Origin: Falsiroseomonas sp.
GTDB taxonomy: Bacteria; Pseudomonadota; Alphaproteobacteria; Acetobacterales; Acetobacteraceae
Direction: 5' to 3'
NCBI RefSeq assembly: GCF_030695085.1
Contig: NZ_JAUYTS010000194.1
Span: 1 to 59,332, forward strand
Length of the DNA: 59,332 bases
The notes beneath the pieces are model-generated. The model searched no databases and was not told the origin of the DNA. It saw only the letters and a program-made list of their open reading frames with translations. Position 1 is the first letter of the stretch; each line of letters opens with the position of its first letter. Both the position numbers and the translations under genes were made by a program. This document shows, one piece after another, positions 26,569 to 35,235 of the stretch.

Positions 26569-26588
26569 CTCCCCCCACTTGGGGGGAG
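26569..26588. terminator. Bidirectional hairpin between lpxXL and the RNA methyltransferase gene
   Basis: CTCCCCCCA faces TGGGGGGAG with a tiny loop, in the gap between two convergent genes. The same design (AAGCCCTC…CCCAC…TGGGGGGAGAG) occurs at 57904-57930, also between convergent genes, so it is a recurrent element in this genome. Confidence 0.65.
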
Positions 26589-26601
26589 AGCTTTCATCCC
26601 C

Positions 26602-27708
26602 TCAAGCCAGCGGCAGCGTCCGGTACAGCGCCACCCGCAGCCCGCCATGCGGCACCGGTGCGGTGTTCGGCAGGAAGGGCAGCCTGGTCGCATGGGCCAG
26701 CTTCGGCTCGCTGGTCACCATGCCCACGCGCCAGCCGGCGAAACGCCGCAGCATCACCTGGCCGAAGGCGGCGTAGAGCGGGGCGAGGTCCGTCCCCTCC
26801 CCCATCCGGCTGCCATAGGGCGGGTTGACGATGACCAGGCCGGGCGGTCCCTCCGGCGGGGTCAGCTCGCTGATCGGCGCCTGGGCAAAGTCGGTGATCT
26901 CGGCGACACCCGCGCGTTCCGCATTGGCCCGGCTCATCGCGATGGCGCCCGCATCGCGGTCCCGGCCGTGACAGCGCACCGCCGAGACAGGCTCGCGCCG
27001 CACCGCGCGCATCGCCGCCCAGGCTTCCGCATCGAAGCTGGCAAGCTGTTCGAAGCCGAAGGCGCGGGACCGGCCGGGATTCAGCCGGGCGACGATTTCG
27101 GCGGCCTCGATGACGAAGGTGCCGGCGCCGCACATCGGGTCCACCAGCGGCTCGGTGCCCTCATAGCCGCATTGGCGCAGGAACAGCGCGGCCATGGTCT
27201 CCCGCAGCGGCGCCGGGTTCAGCGCCTGCTTGTAGCCGCGCTTGTGCAGCGGCTCGCCGGAGGTATCGACGCTGATGGTGCATTGGTCGTTCTCCAGCCG
27301 CACCATCACCAGCACGCCGTCATCCGACTGCTTCGCGCCGAGTGTCTCACGGATCGCGGTCTCGATCCGCTGCGCCGCGGCACCCGAATGGTAGATGCGC
27401 GACCCGGCGCAGCTTGCCTCCACCCGGAACGGCACGTCGGCGCGCAGCACGCTCGCCCAATCCACGCGCCGGGCCTTGGCGTCGAGCTGCGCCAGATGCA
27501 CCGCGCGGAATCTGTCGATGCGCGCCAGCACGCGCCCGGCGCCGCGGAGCCAGAGATTGGCCCGCCACACCTCCGGCCAGCCGCCCTCGATCACGACGCC
27601 GCCCGGCACCGCCTTGGGTCGCTTGAAACCCTTGGTGCGGACTTCCTCGAACAGCAGGGGCTCCAGGCCGGGGGCGGTGGCCAGGAAGATCTCGAAGGCG
27701 TCGGTCAT
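26602..27708 (-). CDS. THUMP-domain class I RNA (guanine-N2)-methyltransferase, RlmL/TrmG10 type
   Basis: 368 residues. The N-terminal half (FEIFLATAPGLEPLLFEEV…, residues ~5-150) matches the ferredoxin-like plus THUMP RNA-binding region of RlmL-type enzymes. The C-terminal half is a Rossmann methyltransferase with PLVDPMCGAGTFVIEAAEIV (motif I) and VIVNPPYGSRMG (NPPY catalytic motif). It would methylate a guanine N2 in 23S rRNA or tRNA. ATG 27708 (MTDAFEIFLA) fits the family start; the reading frame continues upstream without support. Confidence 0.88.
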   Translation of the reverse strand: MTDAFEIFLATAPGLEPLLFEEVRTKGFKRPKAVPGGVVIEGGWPEVWRANLWLRGAGRVLARIDRFRAVHLAQLDAKARRVDWASVLRADVPFRVEASCAGSRIYHSGAAAQRIETAIRETLGAKQSDDGVLVMVRLENDQCTISVDTSGEPLHKRGYKQALNPAPLRETMAALFLRQCGYEGTEPLVDPMCGAGTFVIEAAEIVARLNPGRSRAFGFEQLASFDAEAWAAMRAVRREPVSAVRCHGRDRDAGAIAMSRANAERAGVAEITDFAQAPISELTPPEGPPGLVIVNPPYGSRMGEGTDLAPLYAAFGQVMLRRFAGWRVGMVTSEPKLAHATRLPFLPNTAPVPHGGLRVALYRTLPLA

Positions 27709-27802
27709 GCCAAATCCCAGGGGTCGCGACTCGCGCCCGGACGGGCGCCGCGCCTGAATGGCGCGGAGCCAAGCGCGCACCGGCCTGTGCCGGCGCGTAG
27801 CG

Positions 27803-27822
27803 GCGGATCAGCGACGATCCGC
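27803..27822 (+). terminator. Hairpin downstream of ychF, T-run on the plus strand
   Basis: GCGGATC (27803-27809) pairs with GATCCGC (27816-27822), then GGAG and five Ts on the plus strand (27827-27831). The only gene ending here (ychF) is on the minus strand, and no plus-strand gene precedes it for 1.2 kb. The T-run orientation is therefore odd. It may simply be a symmetrical 3'-end hairpin for ychF. Confidence 0.35.
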
Positions 27823-27832
27823 GGAGTTTTTC

Positions 27833-28927
27833 TCAGACGTTGAAGCGGAACAGCAGGACGTCGCCGTCCTTCACCACATATTCCTTGCCCTCGACGCGCA
27901 TCTTGCCGGCTTCCTTGGCGCCCTGCTCACCGCCGAGCGACACATAGTCATCGAAGGCGGTGGTCTCGCTGGCGATGAAGCCGCGCTCGAAATCCCCATG
28001 GATCACGCCGGCCGCGCCGGGCGCCTTGGTGCCGCGGGTGATGGTCCAGGCCCGCGTTTCCTTCGGCCCCACCGTGAAATAGGTGATCAGGCCGAGCAGC
28101 TCGTAGCCCGCGCGGATGATCCGGTCCAACCCGCTATCGGGCAGACCCAGGCTCTCCAGGAAATCCGCCCGGTCGGCTTCCGGCATCTGGCTGATCTCGG
28201 CCTCGATGGCGGCAGAGACGATTACCGCCTTGGCGCCCTGCGCCTTGGCCATGGCAAAGACCTTCTCGCTATGCGCGTTGCCGGTCCCGGCGGAGGCTTC
28301 CTCCACATTGCAGACATAGAGCACCGGCTTGCTGGTCATCAGCTGCAGCCGGCGCACCGCCTCCTCCTCCCCCTTCGGGATCGCCGTGCGGGCGGCGCGG
28401 CCTTCGGTCAGCGCGGCCAGGATCGGCTCAATCAGGCTGAGCTGCGCGCTGGCTTCCTTGTCGCCGCCACGGGCCCGCTTGTTCAGGCCGTAGGCGCGCT
28501 TCTCCAGGCTATCGAGGTCGGCGAGCATCAGCTCGGTCTCGACCGTCTCGGCATCCCGCACCGGGTCCACATTGCCCTCGACATGGGTGACGTCGTCATC
28601 CTCGAAGCAGCGCAGGACGTGGACGATGGCGTCCACCTCCCGGATATTCGCCAGGAACTGGTTGCCCAGCCCTTCCCCCTTGGAGGCGCCGCGCACCAGG
28701 CCTGCGATATCGACGAATTCCAAGCTGGTCGGGATGATCTTCTGCGACTTGCCGATCTTCGCCAGCACGCCAAGCCGCGGGTCGGGCACGGCGACGCGGC
28801 CGACATTCGGCTCGATCGTGCAGAACGGGTAGTTCGCCGCCTGGGCCGCCGCAGTCTGCGTCAGCGCGTTGAAAAGCGTGGACTTGCCGACATTGGGCAG
28901 GCCGACGATGCCGCAGTTGAAACCCAT
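27833..28927 (-). CDS. ychF: Redox-regulated ATPase/GTPase YchF
   Basis: 364 residues, the standard YchF (Obg-family, ribosome-associated ATPase) length. G1 is GLPNVGKST (residues ~9-17). The G3 region is [20 protein letters not shown], followed by a coiled-coil insert. The TGS domain is at the end ([19 protein letters not shown] … [17 protein letters not shown]). It binds ribosomes and affects translation start and oxidative-stress tolerance. It lies in the block rplY-pth-(unknown)-ychF; the pth-ychF adjacency is widely conserved. Confidence 0.97.
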   Translation of the reverse strand: MGFNCGIVGLPNVGKSTLFNALTQTAAAQAANYPFCTIEPNVGRVAVPDPRLGVLAKIGKSQKIIPTSLEFVDIAGLVRGASKGEGLGNQFLANIREVDAIVHVLRCFEDDDVTHVEGNVDPVRDAETVETELMLADLDSLEKRAYGLNKRARGGDKEASAQLSLIEPILAALTEGRAARTAIPKGEEEAVRRLQLMTSKPVLYVCNVEEASAGTGNAHSEKVFAMAKAQGAKAVIVSAAIEAEISQMPEADRADFLESLGLPDSGLDRIIRAGYELLGLITYFTVGPKETRAWTITRGTKAPGAAGVIHGDFERGFIASETTAFDDYVSLGGEQGAKEAGKMRVEGKEYVVKDGDVLLFRFNV

Positions 28928-28958
28928 GGGAGATATCCGTTCAGGAGGAGGCGGCGCC

Positions 28959-29456
28959 TCAGGAAGAGGCAGCGTCGCGGGCGAGCAGCGCGCAGAGATC
29001 GGCGGCGAGGGTGGAGGCGGCGATGCGCGCGGCCGCATCATCGGTACGGAAATCCAGCGCCGCGCTGCGCAGGAAGGGAGACAGCGTGGCCGGCGGCAGG
29101 CCCACCTTCTTCGCCGCTTCGGCAATGCGCGCGGCGTGGTCGGCGGGGCTGCGGGCTTCGGCCAGCAGGGCTGCCGCATCCAGCGCCAGGGCGGCGCGCA
29201 GCGCGGCCTCACCGGCGGTGTGCAGCACCATGCGCTGGCGGCGGATGTCGGAAACTGGCTCGCCACCCGGGACGCCGGGCGGGTTCGGCGCGGCGACGCT
29301 GCGGAGCGAGGCCGCGGCATTGGCCAGGCCCTGCGCTTCCCGGATCAGCCCCGCCGCGAGGGCCGCGGCGCCATTGGCGAAATCCTCGGGACCCGGGCCG
29401 CCGAAACCGCCATCGAACACGCTGTCATCTTCCATGCCGGTCATTGGGCCGCTCAT
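28959..29456 (-). CDS. Unknown protein between pth and ychF
   Basis: 165 residues, not recognised. It is Ala-rich and mostly helical in appearance, with an acidic/glycine N-terminus ([19 protein letters not shown]). It contains no membrane span or signal peptide. It begins 3 bases after the pth stop and ends ~31 bases before ychF, so it is cotranscribed with translation-related genes. A segment [21 protein letters not shown] (~118-138) looks like a small helical-bundle surface. Codon use is typical of the genome, supporting a real gene. Confidence 0.7.
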   Translation of the reverse strand: MSGPMTGMEDDSVFDGGFGGPGPEDFANGAAALAAGLIREAQGLANAAASLRSVAAPNPPGVPGGEPVSDIRRQRMVLHTAGEAALRAALALDAAALLAEARSPADHAARIAEAAKKVGLPPATLSPFLRSAALDFRTDDAAARIAASTLAADLCALLARDAASS

Positions 29457-29459
29457 TGG

Positions 29460-30035
29460 TCAGCTCTCCTGGGTCAGCAATGCGACGCGGGTCATGAAGG
29501 CCTCGTGCTGACCCTCCGCCAGCAGCGGCGCGGCATCCGCCACCGCATCCAGCAGCGGCTCCACCCAGGTATCCACCTTGGCGAAATTGCCGAGCACATG
29601 GCCGGTGACGCGGTCCTTGTGGCCAGGGTGCCCGATGCCGAGGCGAATGCGCCAGAAATCCGCGTTGCCGAAGGCGCGCTGCATGTCGCGCAGGCCGTTA
29701 TGGCCGGCCGTGCCGCCGCCCTTCTTCACCCGGATCTTGCCGGGCGCCAGGTCCAGCTCGTCATGGAAGGCCCAGATATCGGCGGTGCCCAGCTTCAGGA
29801 AGGCGGCGGCCTGCTGCACGGCGTCGCCGCTGGCATTCATGTAGGTCTCGGGCTTGAGCGCCAGGATCTTCTGGCCGCCGAGGTTGCCCTCCGCGACCAG
29901 GCCCTTGAAGCGCTTGCGCCAGGCGGTGAAGCCATGGCGGCGGGCGATGGCATCCATCGCCATGAAGCCGATGTTGTGGCGCTGCCGCGCATGTTCCTGC
30001 CCCGGATTGCCGAGGCCGACCCAGAGCAGCGCCAC
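29460..30035 (-). CDS. pth: Peptidyl-tRNA hydrolase
   Basis: A 191-residue esterase that recycles peptidyl-tRNAs dropped by ribosomes. Family motifs present are LLWVGLGNPGQEHARQRHNIGF (with catalytic His), LKPETYMNASGDAV, FHDELDLAPGKIRVKKGGGTAGHNGLRD (catalytic Asp and second His), and RIRLGIGHPGHKDRVTGHVL. GTG 30035 is preferred because GAAGGGG lies 9 bases upstream and the protein then starts directly before the first strand. An in-frame TTG at 30053 would add six residues. The gene follows rplY across a 40-base palindrome. Confidence 0.95.
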   Translation of the reverse strand: MALLWVGLGNPGQEHARQRHNIGFMAMDAIARRHGFTAWRKRFKGLVAEGNLGGQKILALKPETYMNASGDAVQQAAAFLKLGTADIWAFHDELDLAPGKIRVKKGGGTAGHNGLRDMQRAFGNADFWRIRLGIGHPGHKDRVTGHVLGNFAKVDTWVEPLLDAVADAAPLLAEGQHEAFMTRVALLTQES

Positions 30036-30066
30036 CGCAACAGACCCCTTCAAGTTTCGATCGAGA

Positions 30067-30106
30067 CTGGAGCATGACCCGCCCTGGCGGGCGGGTCATG
30101 CTCCAG
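30067..30106. terminator. Perfect 18-base palindrome between rplY and pth
   Basis: CTGGAGCATGACCCGCCC (30067-30084) and its exact complement (30089-30106) flank TGGC, directly after the rplY stop (30111) and before the pth start. There is no T-run. It could be a Rho-independent attenuator setting the ratio of L25 to Pth, an RNase-stabilised processing site, or a copy of a dispersed palindromic repeat. Confidence 0.6.
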
Positions 30107-30110
30107 CGGA

Positions 30111-30809
30111 TTACTTCTTCTTGGCGGGCGCGGCAGGGGCGGCGGCAGCGGCGGGCTTGGCAGCGGCCTTGGCCGGCGCCTTGCCCTTGCCCTTCACCGG
30201 CTCCGGCGCAGCCACGACCACCGGGGCCAGGCTTTCGTCGATGGTCGGCGCGGCGATCGAGGCGATCATGAAGTCGCGGCCGGCGATGCCGGGGCGCGCG
30301 CCCTGATGGTCCTTGATGGCGGACCAGCGCAGGCCGTCGCCGATCTTGGCCTCGGCCAGGTCGATCTCGAAATGCTCCGGCACGCGGTCGGTCTCGGCCA
30401 GGACCTCGACCTCGCGGCGGACCACGTTCAGCACGCCGCCGGCCTTGATGCCGACCGAGGTTTCCTCGTTCAGGAACACCACCGGCACGCGGACGCGGAT
30501 ACGCGCACCGGGGGCCACGCGCTGGAAATCGATGTGGATGGGGCGATCCGTCACCGGGTGGAACTGCACCTCGCGCATGATGGTGCGCTCGGTCGGGCCG
30601 TCCTTCACCGCAACCTCATAGAGGTGCGACTGCCAGCCACCCTTGGTGAGTTCCTTCATGATATCGCGCGGGTCGAAGGCCACCAGCGTCGCCGCCTGCT
30701 TCGCACCATACACCACACCGGGGACGAGCCCCTCCCGCCGGGTCGCGCGCGCTGCCCCCTTACCTGCATCTGCGCGCGCCACGGCTTCGATCCGCACTGT
30801 CTGGACCAT
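30111..30809 (-). CDS. rplY: 50S ribosomal protein L25 (Ctc form)
   Basis: A 232-residue long (TL5/Ctc) form of L25. The N-terminal 5S rRNA-binding domain is at residues ~5-95 (IEAVARADAGKGAARATRREGLVPGVVYG … REVQFHPVTDRPIHIDFQRV). A second beta domain follows (VPVVFLNEETSVGIKAGGVL). The tail is low-complexity Ala/Lys/Pro (KGKGKAPAKAAAKPAAAAAP…KKK), as is frequent in alphaproteobacteria. AAGGAGCCTGGCA precedes the ATG. It heads an operon with pth, the unknown gene and ychF. Confidence 0.96.
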   Translation of the reverse strand: MVQTVRIEAVARADAGKGAARATRREGLVPGVVYGAKQAATLVAFDPRDIMKELTKGGWQSHLYEVAVKDGPTERTIMREVQFHPVTDRPIHIDFQRVAPGARIRVRVPVVFLNEETSVGIKAGGVLNVVRREVEVLAETDRVPEHFEIDLAEAKIGDGLRWSAIKDHQGARPGIAGRDFMIASIAAPTIDESLAPVVVAAPEPVKGKGKAPAKAAAKPAAAAAPAAPAKKK

Positions 30810-30958
30810 TGCCAGGCTCCTTCAAGAATGATGCGCCCGCAGCCGTTGCCGGATGGCTTGGCCGGGGCGGGCGCAAAGAAAATGCGCCGGCCTCCAGGGG
30901 TGCCGACGCAGCGGGGACGCCTAGCCGATCCAGGGGATCGAGACAAGGGCGGAGGCAA

Positions 30959-30988
30959 GGGCGAAGGGGGATCTGGCCCCCTTCGCCC
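30959..30988. terminator. Strong hairpin after the TIM44-domain gene
   Basis: GGGCGAAGGGGG (30959-30970) pairs perfectly with CCCCCTTCGCCC (30977-30988) around a 6-base loop, 8 bases past the end of the minus-strand TIM44-domain gene. No T-run. It separates that gene from the rplY promoter region (30810-30958), in which no further gene was seen. Confidence 0.7.
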
Positions 30989-30995
30989 GATGCAC

Positions 30996-31973
30996 TCAGC
31001 CGGTCTGCTGGATCGCCGACAGGCGCCAGGCCTCACCCGGGAAGCGGGTGTAGGTGATGATCTCCGTCACCACCTGCGGCTCCGTCGGATGGCCTTCGAC
31101 CACCTGGCCGCCGGCATCCTTGGTAACGTCGACGATGGAATAGCGCATCGCCACCGTCGCGTAATGCTGGCCATTCTCCTGCCACGCCTCGGACAGGTCG
31201 CCGGCCTCCAGCTTCGTGCCGCTGGTGGTGTTGGTCCAGCCGCGGGCGCGCAGGTCCTTCAGGTCCTGGGCGAAGTAGTTGGTCATCTCCGAGGTCGAGA
31301 GGCGGCGCAGCGCCTCCAGGTCCTGGCGGGACCAGGCGTCGTTCACCGCCTGCAGGTTCTGCTCGAATTCCTGATAGTCGGATTCGACGATCTCCAGCGG
31401 CGTGGTGGCCACTTCCGGCTCGGCCGGGGTCGGCATCGGGCCGCGGGCGGCGGCCATGCCACCGGCCATCGGACGCGGGTTGGCACCCTGCTGCATGTCG
31501 CGCGCATAGGCGTTCGGCGGGCCACCGGCGGTCGCCTCGCGGCGGCTGCGGATCATGCGCATGACCAGCCAGATCACGCCGCCAATCAGCGCCACCTGCA
31601 GCAGCAGGCCGAGGATGGAGGCGAAGCCGCCCAGGCCACCGAACAGGCCGGCGCCGAGGAACATGCCGAACAGGCCGGCACCGAGCAGGCCGCCCATCAG
31701 GCCGGAACGCATGCCGGTACGCGCCGCGGCGCTGCCGGCCGCGGCCGTGCCGGCGGTTGCGGCGCCCGCGGTCGCGGCGGTCGGCGCGCTTTGCGTGCGC
31801 TGCATCTGCGTCGCGCCGCCCGGGGCGGTGCTGGTCGGAGGCGGCGCCTGGTAGGTGCGGGCGCCACGGCTGCCGGAGGAGAAACCCCCGCCGCGGCGTG
31901 CTTCCGCGAAGGCTGGGGCAAGCGCCAGCGCCACGACGGCGATGGCGGCCATGAAGGTTGCTTTGCGGCGCAT
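30996..31973 (-). CDS. TIM44-like domain membrane protein
   Basis: 325 residues. A signal or anchor sequence (residues ~8-24, ending FAEARRGGGFSSGSRG) is followed by a Gln/Ala/Thr-rich low-complexity region. Two glycine-rich hydrophobic stretches come next (MGGLLGAGLFGMFLGAGLFGG; FASILGLLLQVALIGGVIWLVM), then a C-terminal TIM44-like alpha/beta domain (residues ~195-325, ESDYQEFEQNLQAVNDAWSRQDLEALR … RYSIVDVTKDAGG). Bacterial relatives are of unknown role; the domain is named after a mitochondrial import factor. ATG 31973 has a weak ribosome site. Divergent from a solute-binding protein gene. Confidence 0.87.
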   Translation of the reverse strand: MRRKATFMAAIAVVALALAPAFAEARRGGGFSSGSRGARTYQAPPPTSTAPGGATQMQRTQSAPTAATAGAATAGTAAAGSAAARTGMRSGLMGGLLGAGLFGMFLGAGLFGGLGGFASILGLLLQVALIGGVIWLVMRMIRSRREATAGGPPNAYARDMQQGANPRPMAGGMAAARGPMPTPAEPEVATTPLEIVESDYQEFEQNLQAVNDAWSRQDLEALRRLSTSEMTNYFAQDLKDLRARGWTNTTSGTKLEAGDLSEAWQENGQHYATVAMRYSIVDVTKDAGGQVVEGHPTEPQVVTEIITYTRFPGEAWRLSAIQQTG

Positions 31974-32116
31974 GGTGGGTTGGGTGACTCCGATCTGGGT
32001 TTCCTGCACGTAATATAGGGAGGCTTGAGCGGAAATGCGACTGCCTCCTTGCGGCGAGCGAATCCATTGCGGACGGGGCACAAGCTGCGCCACGCTACCG
32101 CATTGCAGCGCGAGAC

Positions 32117-33742
32117 ATGACGCAGATGACACGCAAAAACCGCCTCTGGGACACCTTCCTACGGGGCACCTTCCTCTCGGGCATCGGCGCCCTTGGCCTG
32201 GTGGTGGCGGGCACGGCCGCCGCGCAGGCGCCGCAGCCGCGGCTGTTCCGCATGGCCACCAGCGTGGATGCGGCAACGCTGGACCCGCACGCCACCAACG
32301 CCCTGTTCACCTATCTGGTCGTCAGCCAAGTCTATGAGACACTGACCCACCGCGCCGACGATCTGAAGGTGCAGCCCGGCCTGGCGCTGCGCTGGGAACA
32401 GGTGGAGCCGACCCGCTGGCGCTTCCACCTTCGCGCGGATGTGAAATTCGCCGGTGGCGAGGCCTTCGATTCGGACGATGTGGTGTTCAGCATCACCCGC
32501 GCGCTGGCGCCCACCTCCAATTACGGCATCTTCGTCGACACGGTGGCCTCGGTCGAGGCGCGGGACGCCCTGACCGTGGATGTGGTGACCCGCGTGCCGG
32601 ACCCGGTGGTGCCGGACAAGATGACCCGCGTGCTGATGATGGATCGCGGCTGGTCCGAGGCGAACCGGGCGACCGTGCCGCAGAACTTCGCGCAGCGGGA
32701 GGAGACCTTCACCGTCCGCAACGCCAATGGCACCGGCCCCTTCGTCATCCGGACCCGTGAGACGGACCAGCGCACGGTGATGGTGCGGAACCCGAATTGG
32801 TGGGGCAACGGCCAGGCCGGCGGCAATGTCACCGAATACCACCACATCACCCTGACCTCGGATGCCACCCGCGTCGCCGCCCTGCTGTCCGGCGAGGTGG
32901 ACATGGTGCATGTCGTGCCGGTGCAGGATGTGGCGCGCATCCAGCGCGACCCGCGGCTGCGGATCCTCCAGGGGCAGGAGAACCGCACCGTCTGGCTCGG
33001 GCTGCGCCAGGATGTGGAGGAACTCGCCGGCTCCGACGTGCGCGGCCGCAACCCCTTCAAGGATTTGCGCGTGCGCCAGGCCATCGCCCATGCGCTGGAT
33101 GTCGAGGCGATGCGCCGCACCACCCTTCGTGGTCAGGGCGTACCCACGGCCAGCATGTGGACGCAGTTCGTCAATGGATGGTCCGAGGATCTGGACCGCC
33201 GCCTGCCGCATGACCCGGCCAAGGCGCGCGCCCTGCTGGCGGAAGCCGGCTACCCGAACGGCTTCTCGGTTCCCTTCGAATGCCCGACCGGGACCTATGA
33301 CGAGGCCTGCCAGGCGGTGGCCGGCATGCTGGCCCGAATCGGCATCCGCGCGCAGCTCAACATCCTGCCGAACGCCCAGTTCTCCCAGCGCATCCGCCGG
33401 CAGGAACCCATGATGTATGCGCTGTCCTGGGGCGTGCCGACCTTCGATGCCAGCTACACGCTCCGCGCCGTCATGGCCTCACGCGCGGTGGGTGGGGCGG
33501 CGACCTGGAATGCCGGCGGCTGGTCTAACCCGGCCTTCGACGCGATGATCCCGCGCATCGACAGCGAACAGGACCCGGCGGCGCGGCGCGGCCTGATCCG
33601 TGAGGCGCATGCGCTGCACAATGCCGATCTCGGGCACATCCCGATGTACCACATGATGATCCCCTGGGCGCACCGGGCCGGGGTGGCGGTGACGCACCGG
33701 GCGGACAACCAGGTGCAGGTGCGGGAAATCCGGGTGGATTGA
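32117..33742 (+). CDS. Peptide/nickel-type (family 5) ABC transporter substrate-binding protein
   Basis: A 541-residue periplasmic binding protein of the DppA/OppA class. The signal peptide is long (residues ~1-37, ending AAAQA). The core has LFRMATSVDAATLDPHATNALFTYLVVSQVYETL, LRWEQVEPTRWRFHLRADVKFAGGEAFDSDDVVFSI, DLRVRQAIAHALDVEAM and VPTFDASYTLRAVMAS. No permease or ATPase gene is adjacent, so it either serves a transporter elsewhere or was separated from it. The ligand is not deducible. A 28-base palindrome follows the stop. Confidence 0.93.
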   Translation: MTQMTRKNRLWDTFLRGTFLSGIGALGLVVAGTAAAQAPQPRLFRMATSVDAATLDPHATNALFTYLVVSQVYETLTHRADDLKVQPGLALRWEQVEPTRWRFHLRADVKFAGGEAFDSDDVVFSITRALAPTSNYGIFVDTVASVEARDALTVDVVTRVPDPVVPDKMTRVLMMDRGWSEANRATVPQNFAQREETFTVRNANGTGPFVIRTRETDQRTVMVRNPNWWGNGQAGGNVTEYHHITLTSDATRVAALLSGEVDMVHVVPVQDVARIQRDPRLRILQGQENRTVWLGLRQDVEELAGSDVRGRNPFKDLRVRQAIAHALDVEAMRRTTLRGQGVPTASMWTQFVNGWSEDLDRRLPHDPAKARALLAEAGYPNGFSVPFECPTGTYDEACQAVAGMLARIGIRAQLNILPNAQFSQRIRRQEPMMYALSWGVPTFDASYTLRAVMASRAVGGAATWNAGGWSNPAFDAMIPRIDSEQDPAARRGLIREAHALHNADLGHIPMYHMMIPWAHRAGVAVTHRADNQVQVREIRVD

Positions 33743-33758
33743 CGCCGCCGCCTCCGAT

Positions 33759-33786
33759 GGTCGCGGCGCCGATCGGCGCCGCGACC
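33759..33786. terminator. 28-base perfect palindrome between convergent genes
   Basis: GGTCGCGGCGCCGA followed directly by its exact complement, lying between the stop of the binding-protein gene and the stop of pmbA (33793). It is most likely a bidirectional terminator; it lacks a T-run and has essentially no loop, so in RNA it would fold with a few unpaired central bases. Confidence 0.65.
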
Positions 33787-33792
33787 ACCGCA

Positions 33793-35124
33793 TCAGGCAC
33801 CCGCGAGTGTCAGCCCCTCGATCCGGATGGTCGGGGCATCCATGCCGCGGCGGAAGACCAGGTCATTCGCCGCCGTCAGGTTCAGGAAGATATCGCGCAG
33901 ATTGCCGGCGATGGTGATCTCGCTCACCGCCTCCGCCAGCGCGCCGTTGCGGATCATGAAGCCGGCGGCACCGCGGCTGTAATCGCCGGTCACGCCATTC
34001 ACCCCCATGCCGATCAGGTCGACGACGTAGAGGCCTTCCTTGATGTCGGCCATCAGCGCCGTGGGCGTCATGCTGCCCGGCTCCAGCCACAGGTTGGACG
34101 CCGCCGGGCCGGGCGGGCCACCGGTGCCACGGCTGGCATGGCCGGTGCTGGCCAGGCCGAGCTGGCGGGCGCTGCGCCAATCCAGGATCCAGCTCGTCAG
34201 CACCCCATCCTCCACGATGGCGCGCGGCTGGCCGGCCATGCCCTCGCCATCGAAGGGGCGGGACCGCAGGCCGCGGGGGCGGGTCGGGTCGTCACGCACC
34301 GTCAGGCCGCGCGCCAGCACCTGCTTGCCCATGCTGTCCGCCAGGAACGAGGTGCCGCGCGCCACGGAGGCGCCATTGATCGCCCCCAGCAGATGCCCGA
34401 GCAGGGAGGACGAGACGCGCGGGTCGAACACGACCGGAATCCGTGCCGTCTTCGCCCGCACCGGATTCAGCCGCGCGATCGCCTTCTCCGCCGCCCGCTG
34501 CCCGATCGTCGCCGGGTCCTCGAGGTCGGCGAGGTGGATGACGGAGGACCATTCATAATCCCGCTCCATCCCCGTCCCCTGCCCGGCCAGTGCCGTGCAG
34601 GACAGGCTGTGGGAGGTGCGGGTGTAGTGGCCCGCGAAGCCGGCGGAGGTGGCGAGTGCGATGCGGATGCGGCCCCAGCTGGCATCCGCACCCTCGCTGT
34701 TGGTCACGCCCTTCACCGCCAGCGCCGCATCCTCGGCCGCCGCGGCGCGGGCGATCAGCTCTTCCGCCTTGGGCTCGGTGGCATCCGCCAGGTCGAGCGG
34801 CCCGGCATCCCGCGGCGCGTCGAAATGGTCAGCGAGGCCGCCGAAGGGGTCCTCCGGCACCACCTTCGCCATCGCCACGGCACGTTCCGCCAGCGCGGCG
34901 AAGCCCGCCGGGTCGGCCACGGTGGTGGAGACGATGGCCTGGCGCTGGCCGAGGAACACCCGCAGCCCGATATCGAACCCCTCCGACCGCTCCAGCTGCT
35001 CGATCCGGCCGAGGCGGCGGGAAACCGAGAGGGATTCGTTGCTTACCTGCAAAGCATCTGCCGCATCCGCGCCGGCCCGGCGGGCGGCGGCGACAAGGTC
35101 GGAAAGGTAGTTCAGGTCGCTCAT
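33793..35124 (-). CDS. pmbA: PmbA/TldD-family metallopeptidase-like protein
   Basis: 443 residues. The TldD/TldE(PmbA) fold is shown by QLERSEGFDIGLRVFLGQRQAIVSTT, IPVVFDPRVSSSLLGHLLGAINGASVARGTSFL, GLRSRPFDGEGM and GMGVNGVTGDYSRGAAGFMIRNG. The HExxxH zinc motif of TldD is not visible, so this is the PmbA (TldE) partner. TldD/PmbA degrade unfolded or modified small peptides (for example in microcin maturation). tldD itself is not in the window. Confidence 0.93.
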   Translation of the reverse strand: MSDLNYLSDLVAAARRAGADAADALQVSNESLSVSRRLGRIEQLERSEGFDIGLRVFLGQRQAIVSTTVADPAGFAALAERAVAMAKVVPEDPFGGLADHFDAPRDAGPLDLADATEPKAEELIARAAAAEDAALAVKGVTNSEGADASWGRIRIALATSAGFAGHYTRTSHSLSCTALAGQGTGMERDYEWSSVIHLADLEDPATIGQRAAEKAIARLNPVRAKTARIPVVFDPRVSSSLLGHLLGAINGASVARGTSFLADSMGKQVLARGLTVRDDPTRPRGLRSRPFDGEGMAGQPRAIVEDGVLTSWILDWRSARQLGLASTGHASRGTGGPPGPAASNLWLEPGSMTPTALMADIKEGLYVVDLIGMGVNGVTGDYSRGAAGFMIRNGALAEAVSEITIAGNLRDIFLNLTAANDLVFRRGMDAPTIRIEGLTLAGA

Positions 35125-35235
35125 GCTCGCTCCGCATCCTGGCGGTTCGGGGACATTCGTCCCTGCTCATCGCCGCAGGGCCCAACAACCACGATCCGCG
35201 CGGCCAGGCCAGCCCGGTCCTGCGGGATCACCGGG

